From Nocardioides agri (lineage in GTDB: Bacteria; Actinomycetota; Actinomycetes; Propionibacteriales; Nocardioidaceae): DNA of 64,000 nt. A program made the position numbers and the translations under genes. This document shows positions 45,586 to 52,706 of the stretch, one piece after another (positions within the stretch are counted from its first letter, which is position 1; every line of letters starts with the position of its first letter). The notes beneath the pieces were generated by a model. That model worked only from the letters and a program-made list of their open reading frames with translations. It did no database searches and was not told the DNA's origin. Where the stretch lies: contig NZ_JACEIC010000002.1 of the NCBI RefSeq assembly GCF_013778305.1, positions 2,381,669 to 2,445,668 on the forward strand, written 5' to 3'.

Positions 45586-46650
45586 TCAGAAGTAGATGTG
45601 TCGGGCGGCGAACGCCGCGCGCACGGCGTCCGCGGCTCGGCGGCCGTCGCGCGCCAGCGCGGTGTCGTACGTCGCCTCGGCGGCAGCCTCGAACGAGGTG
45701 TCGGGGGCGTACCGGAACTGGCTGTCGACCAGCGTGGTGTCCCAGGCCCGGCTGCCCAGCCCGAGCGCGACGTACCGCTTGCGCGCGTCCCACAGCGCCG
45801 CGCTCCAGATGGTGCCGTCGAAGTGCACCTCGCCGGTCCGGTCCTCCAGCACGCGGGTGGTGTCGAGCCGGCGCAGGCAGTGCGGGGTGGTGGAGGTGTA
45901 GGAGACCGCGTCCCAGTCGGCCACGCACGGCTCGGGCGCGCGCACCTGCCAGCCGTACTGGCGCGCGGCGTCGAGGCCGACGGTCACCGCGAGGTAGTCG
46001 CCGAACGCCTCGCCGATCGAGCCGGCGTCCACGGTGGCGCCGAACCCGGGCACCTGCGCGTCGTGCACCGCGTGGCCGTACTCGTGCACGATCACCTCGG
46101 CGTCCTCCGCGTCGTCGACGCCACCCTTGCCGAGCCGGATGTAGTCGTGCTTGTCCCAGGAGAAGCTGTTGTCGACGCCGTACTGGTCGATCCGCACGTC
46201 CTGGCTCTCGGCGTTGACGGCCGGCAGGGTGCGGCCGAAGCCCAGCGACTGGAGGTACTCCTGCGCCTGGTTGACCCAGAAGTAGGCCATCACCTGCTCG
46301 AACCGGTCGTCGTCGCGGGTGTAGGCGAACGTGTTGGTCGTGCTGTACGCCGCGGCTCCGGTCGCGCTGCGCACGTTGGCCCACGTGCCGACCAGGTAGC
46401 CGGACCCGTCCAGGTTGCGCAGCGGCACGGTGGCGTAGGCACCGGTCGGGACCGCGGACGCCGCGTCCTTCTGGTCGGTCAGGGACTGGTCGCCCGTCGA
46501 CTGGACGGGGTTGACCCGGAACACGCTGCCGGTGCCCGTCGTGCTCCCGCTGCCCGGCTTCGTCGCGACGGCTGGGGCCGCCACCACGGCGCCGACGGCG
46601 AGGCAGGAGACGGCGAGCAGGGAAGCCGAGGTACGACGTGCGCGAGTCAT
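45586..46650 (-). CDS. Secreted gluzincin metallopeptidase (M4/M36-like)
   Basis: 354 aa. Signal peptide of about 29 residues (cut near AVA). Active-site helix VIVHEYGHAVHD: zinc ligands His189 and His193, catalytic Glu190; third ligand Glu214 in GSIGEAFGDYLAV, 21 residues after His193 as in thermolysin-type enzymes. FHFDGTIWSAALWDAR-like sequence near the C-terminus (VHFDGTIWSAALWDAR here) is also seen in M36 fungalysins. No long propeptide, so it is smaller than classical M4 enzymes. CGGAGGG precedes the ATG. Confidence 0.82.
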   Translation of the reverse strand: MTRARRTSASLLAVSCLAVGAVVAAPAVATKPGSGSTTGTGSVFRVNPVQSTGDQSLTDQKDAASAVPTGAYATVPLRNLDGSGYLVGTWANVRSATGAAAYSTTNTFAYTRDDDRFEQVMAYFWVNQAQEYLQSLGFGRTLPAVNAESQDVRIDQYGVDNSFSWDKHDYIRLGKGGVDDAEDAEVIVHEYGHAVHDAQVPGFGATVDAGSIGEAFGDYLAVTVGLDAARQYGWQVRAPEPCVADWDAVSYTSTTPHCLRRLDTTRVLEDRTGEVHFDGTIWSAALWDARKRYVALGLGSRAWDTTLVDSQFRYAPDTSFEAAAEATYDTALARDGRRAADAVRAAFAARHIYF

Positions 46651-46723
46651 GCGGGCCCTCCGAGAGATCCGACGCCGTGGCCGGCGTCCCTTGCAGAGGA
46701 CATGTCGCCCGACGGTCGCGGCG

Positions 46724-47266
46724 TTACGTCCGGTCCCGGTCCCGCGGCCCGGCGTGCATCAGGCCGTCGAACCCGCCGATGCTCTCGACCAGGGCCGGGT
46801 CGAAGGTGCCGTCGACGAGGATGAACACCACGCGTGCGGTCTCGGTGCCGCGGTTGGCCCAGGCGTGGTCGGTGCCGCGCTGCACGACGACGTCGCCGGC
46901 GCGGAGCGTCACCTCCGAGTCGTCGAGGACCAGCGTGATCTCTCCCGAGAGCACGATGCCGTAGTCGATCGACGCGGTGCGGTGCACCGGCGACTGGAGG
47001 CCGCGCTCGTCGAGATGGCCCGGCGCGAACTCGTTGATCCGGATCTTCGTGCCCAGCGGCGGCGGGGGCACGGCGAGGGTGCGCTGCGTCGGCTCGTCGG
47101 GCTCGACGGCACGGACGACGGCCGGGGCGCCCTCGGTGTGCCAGATCTCGTGGAAGTGGACGCCGTCCTCGGGCAGCTCGCGGCTGACGGGGACCGGGCC
47201 GTCCGACAGCACGACCGAGACGCCGTCGGCGGTGTGCCCGGTGACGACGCGCCTCGGCACGCTCAT
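46724..47266 (-). CDS. Cupin-domain protein
   Basis: 180 aa. The cupin barrel is visible in SIDYGIVLSGEITLVLDDSE, VTLRAGDVVVQRGTDHAWAN and ARVVFILVDG. DGVHFHEIWHTEGAPAVV precedes it. Some metal-binding positions are weak (SGEI, GTDHAW). Probably a ligand-binding or small-molecule dioxygenase-like protein. It is coupled to the upstream MBL-fold hydrolase (ATGA), so both likely act on the same metabolite. Confidence 0.83.
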   Translation of the reverse strand: MSVPRRVVTGHTADGVSVVLSDGPVPVSRELPEDGVHFHEIWHTEGAPAVVRAVEPDEPTQRTLAVPPPPLGTKIRINEFAPGHLDERGLQSPVHRTASIDYGIVLSGEITLVLDDSEVTLRAGDVVVQRGTDHAWANRGTETARVVFILVDGTFDPALVESIGGFDGLMHAGPRDRDRT

Positions 47267-48192
47267 GCGTGGGTCCCGATCGGGCGGCCGCCGTTGAGCG
47301 CGACCATCTCCGGCCACAGCGTCGGGATGTTGAGCGGGTGCGCCGGCTCGTAGTCGGTGAGCTCGACGTAGGCGCGGTGCAGGTTGCACACGACGCGCTC
47401 GCCCTCGGGCCGGTCGGCGTACGGTCCGCCCGCGGCCTTCTGCGCCGCCTCCAGCGGCGTCAGGCCGACGTCGTACGACGCGAGCGCGAGCTCCTCGATC
47501 CAGCCGACATAGGCCTCGAGGTCGTCGAGGACCCGGCCCACCTCGTCGCCGCGGCACACCGGCCCGTGCCCGGGCAGCAGCACCGACGGCGCGAGGTCGC
47601 GCATCCGGCGCACCGCGTCGCGGAAGCCGTTCATCGAGCCCTCGAGGAAGATCGGGTGCCCGCCGGAGAACGCGAGGTCGCCGGCGAACATCACCTTCTG
47701 CTCCGGCAGCCAGATCCCGACGTCGTTGGTCGAGTGCGCCGGCCCCATGATCTTCAGCTCGACCGGGAACCCGTCGAGGTGCAGCGAGATGTCGCTGTCG
47801 ATCGTGAGGTCCGGCGGCCGGACGACGAGGTCGCCGTAGTCGGCGGGCAGCTCGTGGGTGGCGGCGAGCCCGGCGCGCAGCACGCCCGCGCGGCACAGGT
47901 GGTGGCCGATGATCGTGGTGGCCTCGGGCAGGAAGCCGTTGCCGTAGGTGTGGTCGGGGTGGCTGTGGGTGTTGACGGCGATCTTCGGGTCGCGGGCCGA
48001 GACCCCGGCGACCTCGGCGAGGAGGGCCCGGTTGCGCTTCTCCGTCGACGTCGTGTCGACGATGACGGCGTCGCCGGCCGCGTCGGTGATCACCCCGCAG
48101 TTGTTGACCATCCAGCCGCCGTCGGGCTGCACGAACGCGTACACGCCCGGCGCCATCTCCTCGAGGTACGACGCCCCGTCTTCCCAGCTCAT
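47263..48192 (-). CDS. Metallo-beta-lactamase-fold hydrolase
   Basis: 309 aa from ATG 48192; the frame extends to 48240 without a better start site. Zinc motif NTHSHPDHTYGN (HxHxDH), further ligands in MGPAHSTNDVGIWLP, FAGDLAFSGGHPIF and LLPGHGPVC. DGGWMVNNCGVITDAAGDAV is typical of the SoxH/quinoprotein-relay-like subgroup. Likely hydrolyses an ester or thioester; substrate unknown. First gene of a two-gene operon with the cupin. Confidence 0.85.
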   Translation of the reverse strand: MSWEDGASYLEEMAPGVYAFVQPDGGWMVNNCGVITDAAGDAVIVDTTSTEKRNRALLAEVAGVSARDPKIAVNTHSHPDHTYGNGFLPEATTIIGHHLCRAGVLRAGLAATHELPADYGDLVVRPPDLTIDSDISLHLDGFPVELKIMGPAHSTNDVGIWLPEQKVMFAGDLAFSGGHPIFLEGSMNGFRDAVRRMRDLAPSVLLPGHGPVCRGDEVGRVLDDLEAYVGWIEELALASYDVGLTPLEAAQKAAGGPYADRPEGERVVCNLHRAYVELTDYEPAHPLNIPTLWPEMVALNGGRPIGTHA

Positions 48193-48249
48193 GCCACCAG
48201 TGAGCCGGACGGCACCCGCCAGGACAAGGGAGACGACCATCGCGGGGTC

Positions 48250-48271
48250 CGATCACTGGCATCCGTGATCG
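48250..48271. promoter_or_regulatory. Inverted repeat between MBL and MFS genes
   Basis: CGATCAC (48250-48256) and GTGATCG (48265-48271) with an 8-nt spacer, in the divergent gap. A candidate operator for an unidentified regulator, perhaps one of the nearby LysR proteins. Confidence 0.35.
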
Positions 48272-48311
48272 CCGCGTTCCCCGGCCCGTGGGCCGTTGCG
48301 AGACTCGGCCG

Positions 48312-49571
48312 GTGTCGACCCCCGCCGTGCGCCGGCCCGTGCTCCTCGTGCTCGCCTCGCTCGCGGCGGTGGCGCCGGTCTCGACCGACCTCTACCTGCC
48401 CGGGTTCCCCGAGCTCGGCGCCGAGCTCGGCGTCGGCGCGAGCGGGGTGCAGCTGACGCTGACCGCGTTCCTGGTCGGCCTGGCGGTCGGGCAGCTGGTG
48501 ATGGGTCCGCTCTCGGACCGCTACGGCCGCCGCCGTCCCCTGGTCGCCAGCGCCGCGGTCTGTGTCGCGGCCGGCGTCGTCTGCGCGCTCGCGCCGCACC
48601 TCGGCGTGCTCGTCGTCGCGCGGCTCGTGCAGGGCGTGGCCGGCGCCGGCGGGATGGTGATCGGCCGCGCGGTGCTCTCCGACCTGGTGACCGGCCGGGC
48701 CGCCGCGAGGGCCTTCACGCTGATGCTCACCGTCGGCGGCATCGCGCCGGTGCTGGCCCCGGTGGTCGGCGGCCTGCTCGTCGGCTCGATCGGCTGGCGC
48801 GGCCTGCTGTGGGTGGTCGCCGGGCTGTGCGCCGCGATGCTCGTGGGCGTGGTGGTCGTGCTCCCCGAGACCCGGCCGCCCGAGGCGCGGGCCGCCGGTG
48901 CCACGTCGTACGCCGGAGCGCTGCGGGCGGTCGCGCGGGCCCGGGGCTACTGGCCGCCGGTCGCGGTGCTCGCGCTGTCGTTCGCGATGATGATGGCCTA
49001 CATCTCGGCCTCGCCGTTCGTCTACCAGGAGGTCGTCGGGCTGTCGACGGTCGGCTACGGGCTGGCGTTCGGGGTCAACGCGGTGGGCCTGATCGCCGCC
49101 GGGTGGGTGTCGAGCCGGCTGGTCGAGCGGGTCGAGCCGCAGCGGCTGGTCCGCGCCTGCATGAGCGTCCAGCTCGGGGCGACGCTGACGTTCGTGGCCC
49201 TCGCCCTGACCGGGGCGCCGACCTGGCTGCTGCCGGTGCCGATCTTCGTCGCGGTCACGACCAACGGCGGCGTGATGGGCAACTCCGCGGCGGCGGCGAT
49301 GTCGACGGTCCGCGAGGTGGCGGGCATGGGCAGTGCGCTCCTGGGCTGCTCGCAGTTCGCCCTGGGAGCGCTGGTCTCGCCGCTGGTCGGTCTCGGGGGC
49401 GAGGAGTCCGCGGTCGTGCCCGCCGTCGTGATGGCGACCGCCTCGGGCGCGGGGTGGCTGGTCAGCCGAGCGCGTCCTCGAGATCGACGGCCACGTCGTG
49501 CAGCAGGTGCCGCAGCCACACGATCGCCGGATCCTTCTCACGACGCGGGTGCCAGTGTGCGGCCTCGGTGA
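48312..49571 (+). CDS. MFS transporter, Bcr/CflA drug-resistance type
   Basis: About 419 aa, start GTG 48312. 12 helices. VSTDLYLPGFPELGAELGV (about 20-38) is the Bcr/CflA N-terminal signature, then GQLVMGPLSDRYGRRRPLV (motif A) and VQGVAGAGGMVIGRAVLSDL (motif C-like). Transport activity should end near residue 385; the last 35 residues (RPRDRRPRRAAGAAATRS and on) are basic, and their codons overlap the convergent LysR gene by 110 bp. Confidence 0.88.
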   Translation: MSTPAVRRPVLLVLASLAAVAPVSTDLYLPGFPELGAELGVGASGVQLTLTAFLVGLAVGQLVMGPLSDRYGRRRPLVASAAVCVAAGVVCALAPHLGVLVVARLVQGVAGAGGMVIGRAVLSDLVTGRAAARAFTLMLTVGGIAPVLAPVVGGLLVGSIGWRGLLWVVAGLCAAMLVGVVVVLPETRPPEARAAGATSYAGALRAVARARGYWPPVAVLALSFAMMMAYISASPFVYQEVVGLSTVGYGLAFGVNAVGLIAAGWVSSRLVERVEPQRLVRACMSVQLGATLTFVALALTGAPTWLLPVPIFVAVTTNGGVMGNSAAAAMSTVREVAGMGSALLGCSQFALGALVSPLVGLGGEESAVVPAVVMATASGAGWLVSRARPRDRRPRRAAGAAATRSPDPSHDAGASVRPR

Positions 49572-50397
49572 TCCGCACCGGGTCGATCGGCGTCTCCGCG
49601 ACCACGAGGTCGAGCACCGATGCGCACCGGCGGGCCAAGCGGGACGGCACGAACGCGCACATGTCGGTGCCCGCCACCGCGAACGGCAGGGTCAGCAGGC
49701 TCGTCACCTGGACCAGCACGTTGCGGCCGCCGAGGCCCTTCTCCTCGACCTCGACCTCGAGCGGCCGGCGCCGGTCGCCCGCCGCCGCGAACTCCGCCAC
49801 CGCGTGCGGCATCTCGCTGAGGTCGTCCAGCGTCAGCCGTCCGTCGCGCAGCCGCGGGTGGTCACGGGCGACCAGGCAGACCAGCTCGTCGGTGAAGATC
49901 GGCTGGGTGCGCCCCGGGAACTCGAACCCGAGTGGCGCCACCACCAGGTCGCGGCGCATCAGCTGGGTCTCGACCTGGTCGCGGCGTACGTCGAGCGGGT
50001 CCAGCGAGATCGCGCAGCCCGGCGCCTCCTCGGCGAAGGAGCGGGTCAGCGGCTCGGCCAGCACGGTCATCGCGTACTCCGACATGCTCACCGCGAACCG
50101 CTTGGTGCTGGTGGCCGCGTCGAAGTCCCGCTGGTTGCCCAGGAGCGCCTCCGCGGCCTCGACCGCCTCGGCGACGACGGGCCGCAGCTCCTCGGCCAGC
50201 GGCGAGAGCTCGAACCCGCGGCCCGACCGCACCAGCAGCTCGTCGTCGAAGTGCTTGCGCAGCCGGCCCAGCGCGCCGCTCATCGCCGGCTGGCTCATCG
50301 TCATCCGCTCGCCGGCGTGCGTGAGGTTGCGCTCCTCCAGCAGGGCGTGGAGCGCCAGCAGCAGGTTGGCGTCGACGCCACGCAGCCGTTCCTTCAC
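49462..50397 (-). CDS. LysR-family transcriptional regulator
   Basis: 311 aa from GTG 50397. HTH: LLLALHALLEERNLTHAGER, MSQPAMSGALGRLRKHF. The effector domain is of the NodD/NahR subgroup (FAVSMSEYAMTVLAEPLTR; FTDELVCLVARDHPRL; LPFAVAGTDMCAFVPSRLAR), whose members answer aromatic or flavonoid-like inducers. Divergent paralogue of the next gene; they share the 50-bp intergenic region. The 3' end overlaps the MFS gene. Confidence 0.9.
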   Translation of the reverse strand: MKERLRGVDANLLLALHALLEERNLTHAGERMTMSQPAMSGALGRLRKHFDDELLVRSGRGFELSPLAEELRPVVAEAVEAAEALLGNQRDFDAATSTKRFAVSMSEYAMTVLAEPLTRSFAEEAPGCAISLDPLDVRRDQVETQLMRRDLVVAPLGFEFPGRTQPIFTDELVCLVARDHPRLRDGRLTLDDLSEMPHAVAEFAAAGDRRRPLEVEVEEKGLGGRNVLVQVTSLLTLPFAVAGTDMCAFVPSRLARRCASVLDLVVAETPIDPVRITEAAHWHPRREKDPAIVWLRHLLHDVAVDLEDALG

Positions 50398-50404
50398 GCT
50401 TGCA

Positions 50405-50416
50405 CCATAGTGATGG
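50405..50416. promoter_or_regulatory. Short inverted repeat between the divergent LysR genes
   Basis: CCAT-N4-ATGG at 50405-50416, inside the 50-bp region shared by both promoters. LysR sites are usually longer (T-N11-A), so this is tentative. Confidence 0.25.
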
Positions 50417-50447
50417 CAGACACACCCGAGCAGACAGGAGGTACGCC

Positions 50448-51371
50448 GTGGCGCTCGGCGGCACCGACCTCAACCTGCTGCTCCCGCTGAAGGTCCTCCT
50501 CGAGGAGGGCAACGTGACCAGGGCCGGCCAGCGGCTCGAGCTGAGCCAGCCCGCGATGAGCGCGGCGCTCGCGCGGCTGCGACGCCGCTTCGACGACGAG
50601 CTCCTCGTCCGCGCCGGCCGCGACTACGAGCTGACGCCGTTCGCGCGCGACCTGCTGCCGGAGGTGCAGCACGCCGTGCGCCTGCTGGGCTCCGCGCTCC
50701 AGCTGGAGGAGGAGTTCGACCCCGCCACCAGCCCGCGCACCTTCCGGCTGACGATGAGCGACTACGCGATCGCCGTCGTGCACGAGCCGCTGGTGCGGCT
50801 GGTCGAGGCCGAGGCGCCCGGCGTACGCCTGGTCATCGGCCACCTCGGGCCCGAGTCGCGCTCCTCGGACCGGGTGCTGCTGGACAACGACGCGCTGATC
50901 GCGCCGCTCGGCTTCGGCTTCCCCGGCATGTCCCGGCCGCTGTGGCGCGACCGGATGGTCGTGATCGCCGACCGCGCCAACCCGCGCCTGATCGACGGCC
51001 GGCTCACGATGACCGACCTCGCCGAGCTGCCGCACGCCGTCGGCTCCTTCGGGGCGGGCGTCCTCACCCCGGTCGACCGGGTCTTCGGCGACCACGGGAT
51101 CGAGCGCCGCATCGCCCTCCAGGTCTTCGGGTTCCTCCCGCTCCCCTTCGTCATCGAGGGCACCGACATGGTCGCCGTGGTCCCGGAGAAGCTCGCCCGC
51201 ATGCACCTGCGCGACGGCGGCGCCATCGTCGCCGTCGAGCCTCCCTTCGGCGAGGTCGTCCTCCCCGAGGGCTACTGGTTCGCCGAGGACCGCCTCTCCG
51301 ACCCCGCCCACCGGTGGCTGTTCTCGCGGCTCGACGCGGTCGGCCGGGAGCTCGCCGGCGCGGCGGGCTGA
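50448..51371 (+). CDS. LysR-family transcriptional regulator, paralogue of its divergent neighbour
   Basis: 307 aa from GTG 50448, behind an ideal AGGAGG (50436-50441). HTH: LLLPLKVLLEEGNVTRAGQR, LSQPAMSAALARLRRRF, nearly the same as its neighbour. Effector domain: FRLTMSDYAIAVVHEPLVRL, IAPLGFGFPGMSRPLW, LPFVIEGTDMVAVVPEKLAR. The two proteins align over their whole length, consistent with a tandem-then-inverted duplication. Targets could be the adjacent MFS, MBL or cupin genes (inference). Confidence 0.9.
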   Translation: MALGGTDLNLLLPLKVLLEEGNVTRAGQRLELSQPAMSAALARLRRRFDDELLVRAGRDYELTPFARDLLPEVQHAVRLLGSALQLEEEFDPATSPRTFRLTMSDYAIAVVHEPLVRLVEAEAPGVRLVIGHLGPESRSSDRVLLDNDALIAPLGFGFPGMSRPLWRDRMVVIADRANPRLIDGRLTMTDLAELPHAVGSFGAGVLTPVDRVFGDHGIERRIALQVFGFLPLPFVIEGTDMVAVVPEKLARMHLRDGGAIVAVEPPFGEVVLPEGYWFAEDRLSDPAHRWLFSRLDAVGRELAGAAG

Positions 51372-51402
51372 GCCGTCGAGCGCGGCGGCCCGTCGCCAGC
51401 GA

Positions 51403-51433
51403 TTGAGGTCCGGGCGCCGGAGAGGGCTAGCCT
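51403..51433 (+). promoter_or_regulatory. Putative promoter of the DUF4193 gene
   Basis: TTGAGG (51403-51408), 19-bp spacer, TAGCCT (51428-51433), 32 bp before the ATG. Confidence 0.4.
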
Positions 51434-51465
51434 TCGCGCTCCGGCCCGTGAGAGGAACGGCCACC

Positions 51466-51762
51466 ATGGCAACTGACTACGACGCATCCCGCAAGACCGA
51501 GGAAGAGCAGAAGGAAGAGAGCCTCGAAGCCCGCCGTCTGGCTTCGGGAGACCAGGACAAGACGTCCGGAAAGGTCGACGAGGACGAGGCGGAGGCCGCC
51601 GAGGCCTACGAGCTCCCCGGCGCTGACCTCTCCCACGAGTTCCTCGACATCGAGGTGACGCCCAAGCAGGCCGACGAGTTCACGTGCGTGGCCTGCTTCC
51701 TCGTCCAGCACGAGTCCCGCCGGTCGGCACCGGCCGCGGACCTCTGCCGCGACTGCGCCTGA
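51466..51762 (+). CDS. DUF4193 zinc-ribbon-like protein
   Basis: 98 aa, GAGAGGA before the ATG. MATDYDASRKTEEEQKEES, a charged Asp/Glu-rich middle, then a C-terminal Cys pair set: FTCVACFLVQHES and LCRDCA, a four-cysteine zinc-binding knuckle. This actinobacteria-specific family (MSMEG/Rv-type small proteins, DUF4193) is widely conserved and its function is not established. Convergent with the cold-shock gene across a strong terminator. Confidence 0.88.
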   Translation: MATDYDASRKTEEEQKEESLEARRLASGDQDKTSGKVDEDEAEAAEAYELPGADLSHEFLDIEVTPKQADEFTCVACFLVQHESRRSAPAADLCRDCA

Positions 51763-51784
51763 GCGCGGGCGCCCCCAAGACGAA

Positions 51785-51814
51785 GGGCCCCGACCGCAGC
51801 TGCGGTCGGGGCCC
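51785..51814. terminator. Perfect 30-bp palindrome, bidirectional terminator
   Basis: Arms 51785-51799 (GGGCCCCGACCGCAG) and 51800-51814 are exact complements with no spacer, 23 bp past the DUF4193 stop and 12 bp past the cold-shock stop on the other strand. Confidence 0.75.
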
Positions 51815-51825
51815 CACGTGTGAGA

Positions 51826-52032
51826 TCAGGAGATGACGCGAACGTTCTCCGCCTGGGGGCCCTTCGGACCCTGGGCGAGGTCGAACTCGACCTTCTGGTT
51901 CTCGTCCAGCGACTTGAAGCCACCCGACTGGATCGCGGAGAAGTGGACGAACACGTCCTCGCCGCCGCCATCCTGCGCGATGAAGCCGAAACCCTTGTCG
52001 GCGTTGAACCACTTGACGGTTCCCTGAGCCAT
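51826..52032 (-). CDS. cspA: Cold-shock protein (CspA family)
   Basis: 68 aa from ATG 52032 (AAGGGATAAG upstream). One cold-shock domain: [20 protein letters not shown] with RNP1 KGFGFI, RNP2 DVFVHFSAI, and [20 protein letters not shown]. It binds single-stranded RNA/DNA and melts RNA structure. A long untranslated leader is likely, since nothing else occupies the next 400 bp. Confidence 0.95.
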   Translation of the reverse strand: MAQGTVKWFNADKGFGFIAQDGGGEDVFVHFSAIQSGGFKSLDENQKVEFDLAQGPKGPQAENVRVIS

Positions 52033-52402
52033 TTTCTTATCCCTTGTTCCGCTGCGGGCACTGTGTCCGCGAGCCGCTGAAGCCATCCACCTGTGCTGAT
52101 GTCCAGCGAACCGAAAACCAGGGGTACTAGATACAAGCCGCGACATGGTGTGCGGCCAGGATGCGGTGCAGCCATCCCTTCAACACACACCACGATAGGG
52201 CACGCGGGCCCGGTTCGGGGCTTCGGTGCGGCGGTGGGACGCTCCGAACGGCCTGAGGCGCCGTCAGCGCACCACCGCGAACGACCGCTGCACGGCCGCC
52301 GAGCGGTTCCCGCTCGGGGACCCGGGACCGGGCAGGAAGGGGACCGTACCGGGACCTGCGGTCCCATGCGCCGGGACGGTCTCGGCCTCGACGCTGGAGT
52401 TC
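52033..52402. other. Long gap upstream of the cold-shock gene
   Basis: About 370 bp with no convincing gene on either strand; the short ORFs here lack ribosome binding sites and match nothing. The part next to the cold-shock gene probably holds its leader and promoter. A minus-strand TTGTATCTAGTACC around 52122-52136 is AT-rich for this genome and could belong to the promoter. Confidence 0.5.
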
Positions 52403-52421
52403 GTCCGACACGGTGTCGGAC
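52403..52421. promoter_or_regulatory. 9-bp inverted repeat before the small membrane protein
   Basis: GTCCGACAC (52403-52411), one G, GTGTCGGAC (52413-52421). A second overlapping pair GGTGTC/GACACC spans 52412-52430. It ends 21 bp before the ATG at 52443, a position suited to an operator, possibly for the nearby response regulator. Confidence 0.5.
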
Positions 52422-52442
52422 ACTGACACCGAGGAGGTCGTC

Positions 52443-52661
52443 ATGCTTCGCACGCACCCGATCCGCGTCCTGGCCGTCGTGGCTGCCGTCGCCGCCGGAC
52501 TGTTCGTCCTGTCCGCGCCCGGAGCGGACGAGACCAGCGGCGCCTGGTACTACATCAGCGCGTTCGGCTGGTTCGGATTCCTGATCGCCATGCTCATCCT
52601 GGTCGTCCTGGCGGTCGCGGCCGCCGTGATGGCGGTGGGCCGCCGCCGCGGCAGCGTCTAG
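52443..52661 (+). CDS. 72-aa membrane protein, unknown
   Basis: ATG 52443 with GAGGAGG 5 nt upstream. Two helices: VLAVVAAVAAGLFVLSAP (about 9-26) and FGWFGFLIAMLILVVLAVAA (about 40-65), then a basic tail GRRRGSV. 45 bp before the histidine kinase gene, so probably in the same operon; it may act with or be controlled by the two-component system. Confidence 0.7.
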   Translation: MLRTHPIRVLAVVAAVAAGLFVLSAPGADETSGAWYYISAFGWFGFLIAMLILVVLAVAAAVMAVGRRRGSV

Positions 52662-52706
52662 CGAGCCTGGTCCTCCACCGCGTCCCGGGGTGGCACGCTC
52701 GTGCCC

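Noticed and set aside
52093..52584. Frames of up to 163 codons in the cspA upstream gap
   Set aside because: No ribosome binding site, low-complexity product, and conflict with the 72-aa gene that has an ideal one.
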